A DNA stretch of 64,000 bases from Siderastrea siderea. Taxonomy: Eukaryota > Cnidaria > Anthozoa > Scleractinia > Rhizangiidae. This document shows positions 56,973 to 64,000 of the stretch, piece after piece. The stretch covers positions 13,760,679-13,824,678 of the forward strand of contig OZ034971.1 of the NCBI GenBank assembly GCA_964030785.1. Reading direction: 5' to 3'. Below the pieces are notes generated by a model, which was given only the letters and a program-made list of their open reading frames with translations, was not told where the DNA came from and ran no database searches. The position numbers and the translations under genes were made by a program. How positions within the stretch are numbered: the stretch's first letter is position 1; each line of letters starts with the position of its first letter.

Positions 56973-57851
56973 ATGACCGAAGAAGACAAAAACAAGGAAG
57001 GCCTTATCACTTTTTATTTACGTGGCAAACGGCAGGAAAGATGCAGCAGCAGCAGCTCCCCTGATTCCAAAACTCCGCCTGCCAAATCGTTAAGAATGAT
57101 GCCTTCAACATCCGATAACATCGAAATGGCGGATATGCGCGAGATTTTGACACAAATACAAGACAACACTAACAAATTGTTAGAGGACAATCAAGCTTTA
57201 CGAAAGCAATACGCCGATTTACACGAATCGCTAAGCTTTCATATAGCTGAAGTGGAAAAGCTTGTGAAGGAAAACCAAACCTTAAAGAAAGAAGTCAAGT
57301 CTCTAAAAGCTAGTCTCAAAGAAGTCAAAGAAGACAATGATATAATGGCCGAAGACCTTACCACCGCTATCAACAAGATTGACGACTTAGAACAGTACTC
57401 GAGAAAACATAATCTAGAGTTCCACGGCATTCCAGAGAGCTCCCAAGAAAACCTGGCCGAACAAATTATTAAGCTCGGAAATGTGCTCAACGTCCCTATT
57501 CGAAACAATGACATTGACATCTGCCACCGGTTATCCGCAAACAAGAAATCAAACAAACCCAGGCCAGTCATTGCCAGATTTAAATCGTACGAAGTTAAGA
57601 AAGCACTATACAGCGCCCGCAAGCAGTTGAAGAATCAAAGCTTAAACCATGTTTTCCCTGGAGCAGACATCGTATACATCAATGAGAACCTCACAAGAAG
57701 ACGCCGCGAACTTTTCAACAAAGTCTGGAAAACCAAAAAGTTGAACCATTGGCACAGTGTGTGGACAGTTGATGGTAAAGTCTTTTTCAAAATTTCTGTT
57801 GATGATGCCCCAGAAAGAATCTATAGCTTAGAAGACTTAGATAATTTCTAG
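56973..57851 (+). CDS. LINE ORF1 protein (coiled coil, RRM-like)
   Basis: The frame is open from ATG 56,889, but that codon lies in the host flank beside the target duplication. The first ATG inside the element is 56,973, giving 292 residues. After a Ser-rich basic stretch comes a long coiled coil (heptads from about KLLEDNQALRKQYADL to DDLEQYSRKHNLEF), then HGIPESSQEN, ICHRLSANK and RPVIARFKSYEVK, as in L1-type ORF1 proteins with RRM and C-terminal domains. The product would bind RNA as a trimer and accompany ORF2 in the RNP, by family analogy. Confidence 0.85.
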   Translation: MTEEDKNKEGLITFYLRGKRQERCSSSSSPDSKTPPAKSLRMMPSTSDNIEMADMREILTQIQDNTNKLLEDNQALRKQYADLHESLSFHIAEVEKLVKENQTLKKEVKSLKASLKEVKEDNDIMAEDLTTAINKIDDLEQYSRKHNLEFHGIPESSQENLAEQIIKLGNVLNVPIRNNDIDICHRLSANKKSNKPRPVIARFKSYEVKKALYSARKQLKNQSLNHVFPGADIVYINENLTRRRRELFNKVWKTKKLNHWHSVWTVDGKVFFKISVDDAPERIYSLEDLDNF

Positions 57852-58234
57852 GTTAATCACTTCCTTATTATCTGAGGTTACAGCTAGTTGAAATGTATTG
57901 CCTAAAACCATGTATTTTCCAGATATTTTTATTTAATAAGGCTTCGCCCTTGCATATAATTTCTTTTTTCAATCACGTTGAACGAAACCAGAATTAATAA
58001 TTAGGTCGCGGGGAGGCGTAGAGGGGACACCTTTAATTATCTTCATGAGTTTTAGCCATTCTCTAGTATCCCTTCTATACAATAAGCCGCTTGTCGGCTC
58101 TTTTAGCTTCTATTGTGTGTTTAATGTTAATTTATTTTCGTTTTTAAATAGTCGCAGTCAGGCACATCTCTTGGGAAATATCCCTTTTGAGCGGTGCGCA
58201 TTTGTTGCCCAGTAATTTATGTTTTTAAGCAAAC

Positions 58235-61200
58235 ATGAATCTTAAATGTATTTCTCTGAACATCAGAGGCAGAAATAAGTCGATCAAACGAAGGAACTTA
58301 TTTCGTTGGCTCCATAACGGTAAATATGACGTAATTTTCTTACAAGAAACCTATAGCGACGACAAAATTGAAAACATATGGCGCGCGGAATGGGGTGGTG
58401 ACGTTTTCTACTCCCATGGTTCAAAACACAGCAGAGGCGTGATGTTGTTAATCAAACCGACTTTCAAAATTGAAAACCCTGACATTATCCGAGACAAAAA
58501 AGGGAGGTTTCTTCTCGTTCGGGCTTCGCTACAAGATGAAGAATTTTGTTTTGTCAACATTTACGCTCCAAATGATCCAAGTCTCCAAAAAACGTTTTTC
58601 AATGAATTGTCTAACAAATTGCGACCCTACTCTAACGACAATATCATCCTTGGTGGCGATTTCAACTGCCCGCTTGAAAGTGTTGATAAGACGGGAGGAA
58701 AAGATACAAACAACCGAAGAAGCGTTATTGATAGCATAAACGACCTTCGCAACACGTTGGGTCTCGTTGACATTTGGCGATTTCATCACCCCTCCTCCCA
58801 ACGTTTCACGTCGAGCAACAGTTCTGGCAAAATACAATGCCGCCTAGATTACTGGCTTGTGTCTAAACACCTAGTGCCGCGCACATGTAAAACGGAGGTT
58901 AAAGCATATCATGATTCCGATCATTCCCCAATCTATGTTGAAATTCAGTTCGAAAATTCACAGAAAAAACCTGGTCCAGGATTTTGGAAATTCAACAATT
59001 CCCTCCTTGAAAATGAAGAATTTGTCTTAAACCTGAAATTCTTTCTAATTCACGCAAAAGAAAAGCACAGTAAAACTGATGACAAAAGACTTTATTGGGA
59101 AATGATTAAAATGGAAATCAGGGATTTCTGTATACGATTTGCAAAACGCCTTAGCAAAAACAGAAAGAACAAAGAAATGGACCTACTTCGAAAATTAAAC
59201 GAACTCAATGTTCTTCTCGGTAAAAACCCCAACGATGTGAATTTAACAACTGAAGCGAGAAGCGTTAAATTGGAACTGAAAAACTTATCTGAGCGCAAAA
59301 CAAAAGGTGCTATAATTAGGAGCAGAGTAAGGTGGTACGAGCACGGTGAAAGGAATAACAAGTACTTCGTCAATTTGGAAAAGCGCTCGCACAACAGGAA
59401 ACACATTGTTAAATTAAAAACAGATGAAAATGAGTACCTAGAGGAACCAAACAAAATTCTATTGGAGATGGAACATTTTTACAAAACGCTGTACACTTCA
59501 CAATTGCCTGAAGTTAGCACATTTAATGAACCCAGCAAACGTTTCCTAAACCCTGAAATGGTACCCAAACTAAATGCCGAACAGCAAAACATCTGCGAAG
59601 GTCTTATTACTGCCGATGAATGTCTGTCTATTCTCAAAACTTTTGCAAAAAACAAAACCCCCGGTTCCGACGGCCTCACAGCAGAATTTTATTTATGTTT
59701 CTGGAACGATGTTGTGGGCCCTTTAATTGACTGCTATAATGATGCCTACCAAAAAGGCGAAATGTCAATCTCACAAAGAAGAGGCGTGATCTCGCTTATA
59801 CCAAAGAAAAACAAAGATAATCTTCTTCTGAAAAACTGGCGACCAATTTCCTTGTTAAATACAGATTACAAAATTGCAACCAAATGCATTGCAAATCGAC
59901 TAGAGAAAGTTCTTCCGACTTTAATAAATAGTGATCAAACTGGATACGTAAAAAATCGCTTTATTGGAGAAAATATCCGCTTAATCTCCGATGTTATCGA
60001 TGTGTACGAGAAACAAAATCTGCCTGGCATGCTTCTATTTATAGATTTCGAAAAAGCTTTTGATTCCCTCGAATGGAAGTTCTTATTCGAGGCTATTGAC
60101 GCTATGAACTTTGGGCCAATGTTCCAGAACTGGATTCACGTCTTTTATTCTAACATCTCCAGCTGCGTACTTAATAATGGTTTTGCTTCGAATTTCTTTT
60201 CCCTTCATAGAGGAGTCAGGCAAGGGTGTCCCTTATCAGGGCTGCTATTTATCTTGGCTGTTGAAACGCTGGCCCAATCCATCAGGCAGAATAATAACAT
60301 ATGTGGCCTGAAACTTAATGACACTGAAATAAAACTAAGTCTGTGTGCTGATGACATCACAGCCTTCATACTTAACGACTCTTCTGCGGACCACCTATTT
60401 AACCTCCTAAGTGAATTTGGAGAGTGTTCAGGTCTTAAAATTAACATTTCTAAAACAGAAGGAATGTGGCTTGGCAGCCTTAAACAAAACAAGGGCAAGC
60501 GATCCCCCTTTAGTGTCTCGTGGCCAGAGAAATACGTAATTGCTCTCGGTGTTGCTTTCGCTTACGACCCGGCGGTTAGCTGCAGAATCAATTTCGAAGA
60601 AAAAATTGTATCACTGAAAAAGACTTTAAACCGGTGGTCAGCGAGAAATCTAACTTTAATAGGAAGGATATGCATTGTCAAGACTCTCGCCATTTCCAAA
60701 CTAGTCTAGAACACATCTGTTCTCTCAGTTTCATCCAACATATGTAAACAAGTCAACGATATTTGCTTCAGGTTCGTATGGAAAATGAAGCCGGATAAAA
60801 TTAAACGGCACACTCTTATTGGTCCTCTTGATAAAGGCGGTCTTAACATGGTTGACTTTGTTATGATGGATAAATCTCTTAAGGCTGCGTGGGCAAAGCG
60901 ATTATGTGAAGCTGGAGATAGTAAATGGTGCGCTGCCTTCTCCTTGGCCACAACCCACCTCGGTGGCACTTTCCTTTTCGAATGTAACTTTGATATACAT
61001 GACTTAAATCTGTCTTCAGAATTACCCTCCTTCTACAAAGAAATACTTTCGGCCTGGCAGGAGATACACTCCACAGACCCCTCATCTGCTGACGAATACG
61101 GAAATGAAATCATTTGGAACAACCGTTTTATTAGAATAGATGGAAAACCGATCTTTTTTCTGTCATGGTATCAAAAAGGTGTGATTAAAATACGCGACCT

Positions 61201-61993
61201 TCTGGAAGATGGTAGGTCCTTGTCCATAACCGAATTTCAAGATAAATATGGTCTAAAAGTAAATTTCTTAAAATATTACGGCCTCCTCTCTGCAATCCCT
61301 AGTGGGTGGAAAAACTCCCTTTTAAATCCTAAGCAAATACCCTCCAATACGGCTGTCAGAGATAACCTAACCCCCTCTAATGTCACTGCCAAAATTGCTC
61401 GCGAACTTTTTGTTTTGAAAGTCCTTAAATCCCCAAAAATAGAACTAGAACTAGTCGGAAAAAACTTATCCCCGAAAGCCATCTACCAATTGCCTTTTAA
61501 AGTCACAGTAGAAAACAAACTAAGATGTTTCCAATACAAAATCATTCATGGTATTCTTCCCACAAACAAACGCCTTTTTAAAATGGGACTGAAAACGTCA
61601 CCTCGCTGTGAGCGCTGCAACTTTCCCAACGAAACTTTGGTTCATCTTTTGTATGAATGCCCCATTACGCAAAGTTTTTGGCGTGAAATTGTTAATTGGT
61701 GGAATGAGAAACGATCGGAGAATCGTTCCTTAAGCGTGACGGATATTCTGTACGGCTATAAACCAGACTGTACTAAGTTTTACGCCTTAAACCATGTTCT
61801 AATCATCGCAAAATATCACATTTTCCAGGCTTGGTTGGATAACAGCCCCCCAAGCTTTGAAATGTTTCATCTCGTTCTCAAAGACAAGATCCTTTGTGAA
61901 AGCAGAATCGCTTTTAAAAACAACACCTTGTCGAAATTTAGATCAAAATGGACAACATTATGCACTTTAGCCCCTCAAAATGTTTCCACATAG
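58235..61993 (+). pseudogene. LINE ORF2 (APE endonuclease and reverse transcriptase) with one stop codon
   Basis: One frame of 1,252 codons interrupted only by TAG at 60,707-60,709 (codon 825). Endonuclease residues are N9, E38, D142/N144 (GGDFNC) and D229/H230 (SDHSPI). Reverse transcriptase has FIDFEKAFDS (D604), GVRQGCPLSGLLF and CADD (D706, D707; Cys where Tyr or Phe is usual). After the stop the same frame continues through KPDKIKRHTLIG to a zinc knuckle, Cys1125-x2-Cys1128 ... His-x4-Cys. The stop truncates the protein after the RT domain, so the copy is probably not autonomous; no other lesion is visible. Confidence 0.88.
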
Positions 61994-62248
61994 AATGTGC
62001 CACCTGCTTTTTTTTTTTTTTTCCTATTTCTTTTTTTTCTCGTTTTCGTTAAAATTGTAATTAAATTAATCTGTTGTAAACTAACTCTGTACTTGTACTT
62101 ATATGTAGTGAAACGGTGTAATTTTTTTTTCTCTGTATTATCAATATTGTATCTGTTTTTTGTACGTCTTTTTTTTTTTTTTTTCCAACATTCAATATTG
62201 TAAAGTCTTATTTTCTTCAATAAAGTGAACAAGATGACTACCTCAACG

Positions 62249-63450
62249 TAAAAACAAACCGCAGAGATAGCTGAATTTTATTCCATGATTTAAACTAAAG
62301 CATATCGAAGGTTAACAAAAAAGGCATCCATTTGTTTTTTACAAGTTCCCTAAAAAAAATTTAAGTTTACTTTTCTCTATAATCGTGAGTTTTTAATGCG
62401 TAGCACTTGGCTACAACTGCGTTTGTTTAGTCACATTCCGTCCTCCTGTTTGGTGTCATGTTACACCGCCGAAGTTATGCCCGAAATATCTTTCGACTAG
62501 TAAAATAGAGTGATACTACATATTCACCACACAATTCTGACCTGTGCAAAACAAGTTGTAGATTACATAGATGTACATTTTGTAACGCTCTGGCGAGAGG
62601 AAAAAATTGTCACGTGTTCACTAGAAGCAGAAAGTATTAGCTTCCGATCATAGTCTAAAATAGCAAACATCGATGTATTTTTTATATATCTTACTGCAGA
62701 GTTCGACTTTTCAAGACGCGAATATTCCCTAATGTAAATGCATTTTAGGATATTTTTCCAACAGTCTAATTAATTTCACGGTGAAGGATTTCAATATTAT
62801 TTGCAAGCCACCAGTGTTTTGTCGAAGACGGCGCCTCGAGAAGCTGCCATTTGCGGAAATAATTTTCTTGTTGGAAATCAGGCGTGTGAGAATTTCAGGT
62901 GCGACAAATGTCTTAAGTGCGGATCGGCTTTGAGTAAATGTTCAAAAACTGATAATTTTCGTTAAAAAAAAAGAAAAAAAGGAAAACGCCAGATTTAACA
63001 CGCAGTAGTTGTAGAGCGCTTCCTCTATATCGCGCCATTGTAAAAGGATAGGTTCTTTGGAGTTCTCGCAGTCAGGACCCCTGTCACCAAGTACAATAGC
63101 CAATCAAATCATCATCTCCCTTGGCTGCGAATAGAGGTCACTTATTCTTTCAGAAACTAGTTGCAGGCGTTTGCGCCTCTTACAAGCGATATGAACAAGC
63201 AGTTGCTGTTCCAGTTGCAAAAAAAGACTTTTCGGGTCACACTGACAGTGTTGGAATCAGCGATATCCACTCAGAAGCTGAGCTTCGTTGATTTTCTTTT
63301 AGCACGCGCAATAGTATTTTTAATTCGTATTCTTAACATGGACCATTTGCCCAGCCCATCACTCTTAACTGGGAATAGCGCAGAGGGAACTAATCGACGT
63401 TGGTCATGTTGAGTTCTACCAGGGCTGCCTAAGTATGCCTCGATCGGGAA
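62249..63450. other. Right-hand spacer, no gene seen
   Basis: AT-rich sequence after the LINE target duplication. The open frames at 63,161-63,412 and its minus-strand overlap have no recognisable domains. No repeat structure was noticed. Confidence 0.4.
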
Positions 63451-63539
63451 AGTGAGAAGAGCAGAACGTGGAATTGGCAAGTCGGAGTCCAAAGCTATTT
63501 TACAACACATCGGTGTTTTCCTTCCAGTGGGCTCTGGTA

Positions 63540-63866
63540 AGTACACTTTTTTCTCATACCCACTTTCGTGTATTCCTCGGTGTGATGGCAGACGTCATTA
63601 AGCAGATTAACCCTACCATACCAGCCCTGAAGACAGTCAGCTTCCGGCAAGACAGCGCTGGCTGCTACCACTGCAGGGCCTGCAGGGCCGCCATAGTTTG
63701 CGCAGGAGTACTAGGAGCAGAGATGGGCGTGGTGTTCAAACTCCTGACTCCCTTCCCTCCCGGAAGGGAGCCTGCGATTGCAAGGCCGGCGGAGACTAAG
63801 TCGGATACATTTATCCTCATAAACTCCGGACACGATATCAAGATCCCGGTGGAGAACCATCCTTAA
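63540..63866 (+). pseudogene. Fragment of the same DDE-like family as the large transposon
   Basis: The plus-strand frame reads DVIKQINPTIPALKTVSF then RQDSAGCYH, matching the second-Asp motif RQDNAGCYH of the gene at 38.9-39.8 kb. Farther on, GREPAIARPAETKSD and NSGHDIKIP correspond to the GGKGxCDRKAAxIKxH region and its aftermath. The signature itself (GACDCKA) is visible only in another frame, so at least one frame change separates the blocks. It is diverged and GC-richer than the 39-kb copy, hence a separate lineage. Whether more lies beyond the window is unknown. Confidence 0.55.
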
Positions 63867-64000
63867 GCGTCATCCGGTGCGCGTCCATTGCAAGCCCTTT
63901 AGTTGCCACTTGGAAGATCGATGGTGAGAGCATGCTCTCGAATATACAGTTTTCAAAGAAGGAATCCGTCCGTGTATGAAGACAACAACCATTTTATTTT

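Larger units (their letters stand above)
56908..62235 (+). mobile_element. Full-length two-ORF LINE, L1/Tx1-like
   Basis: The 13-bp repeat GACTACCTCAACG at 56,895-56,907 and 62,236-62,248 delimits a 5.33 kb insertion with a short 5' UTR, ORF1, a 383-base spacer, ORF2 and a T-rich 3' UTR ending near AATAAA (62,219-62,224). APE-type endonuclease plus reverse transcriptase and a C-terminal zinc knuckle place it in the L1 superfamily; the Tx1-like label is by impression. It has no long poly-A tail. Retention of the 5' end and nearly intact frames indicates a recent insertion. Confidence 0.85.

Noticed and set aside
61997..62203. Phe-rich open frame after the LINE
   Set aside because: It is the T-rich LINE 3' UTR read as codons.

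Overview
The window looks like nuclear DNA of an anthozoan cnidarian, most likely a reef coral. It is AT-rich, spliceosomal introns interrupt the genes, MITEs, SINE, LINE and DNA-transposon sequences fill the introns and spacers, and the main genes are TPR-CHAT (TTC28-like) proteins, a family greatly expanded in corals. The species assignment is inference; the gene and repeat structures are read from the sequence.

The backbone is a tandem segmental duplication. Copy A (about 1-15,925, cut by the window start) and copy B (about 28,450-54,260) each carry a ~0.5-kb-unit repeat array, a ~0.8 kb 5' flank, a six-exon gene for a predicted 1,236-residue protein, and a matching 3' flank. The protein joins a TTC4/HOP-like TPR module (exons 1-5) to 14 forty-residue TPRs and a CHAT (caspase-like) domain with an intact His/Cys pair (exon 6). 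The duplicates serve as each other's empty site, so many insertions can be dated to after the duplication. Intron 4 is about 4.5 kb in A and 14.2 kb in B. The extra B sequence is mainly a ~9.3 kb element with ~0.97 kb inverted ends and a decayed, antisense, multi-exon gene holding a DDE/RNase H-like core, a Cys/His cluster and a C2H2 finger. A diverged fragment of that gene family lies at the right edge (63.5-63.9 kb).

Between the copies (15.9-28.4 kb) are candidate exons of an unrecognised minus-strand gene ending in a CaaX-like tail, a tRNA-derived SINE with a 14-bp target duplication, a long-inverted-repeat MITE, a 3.26 kb element whose ends are mirror-image 16-bp minisatellites, and an internally deleted hAT transposon with a perfect 8-bp target duplication.

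Right of copy B are a TTAA-flanked MITE and an essentially full-length two-ORF LINE (56,908-62,235) with a 13-bp target duplication; its ORF2 has one in-frame stop. Both copies of intron 4 carry a Penelope-like remnant with a candidate minimal hammerhead ribozyme. No rRNA, CRISPR array or bacterial-type operon was seen.
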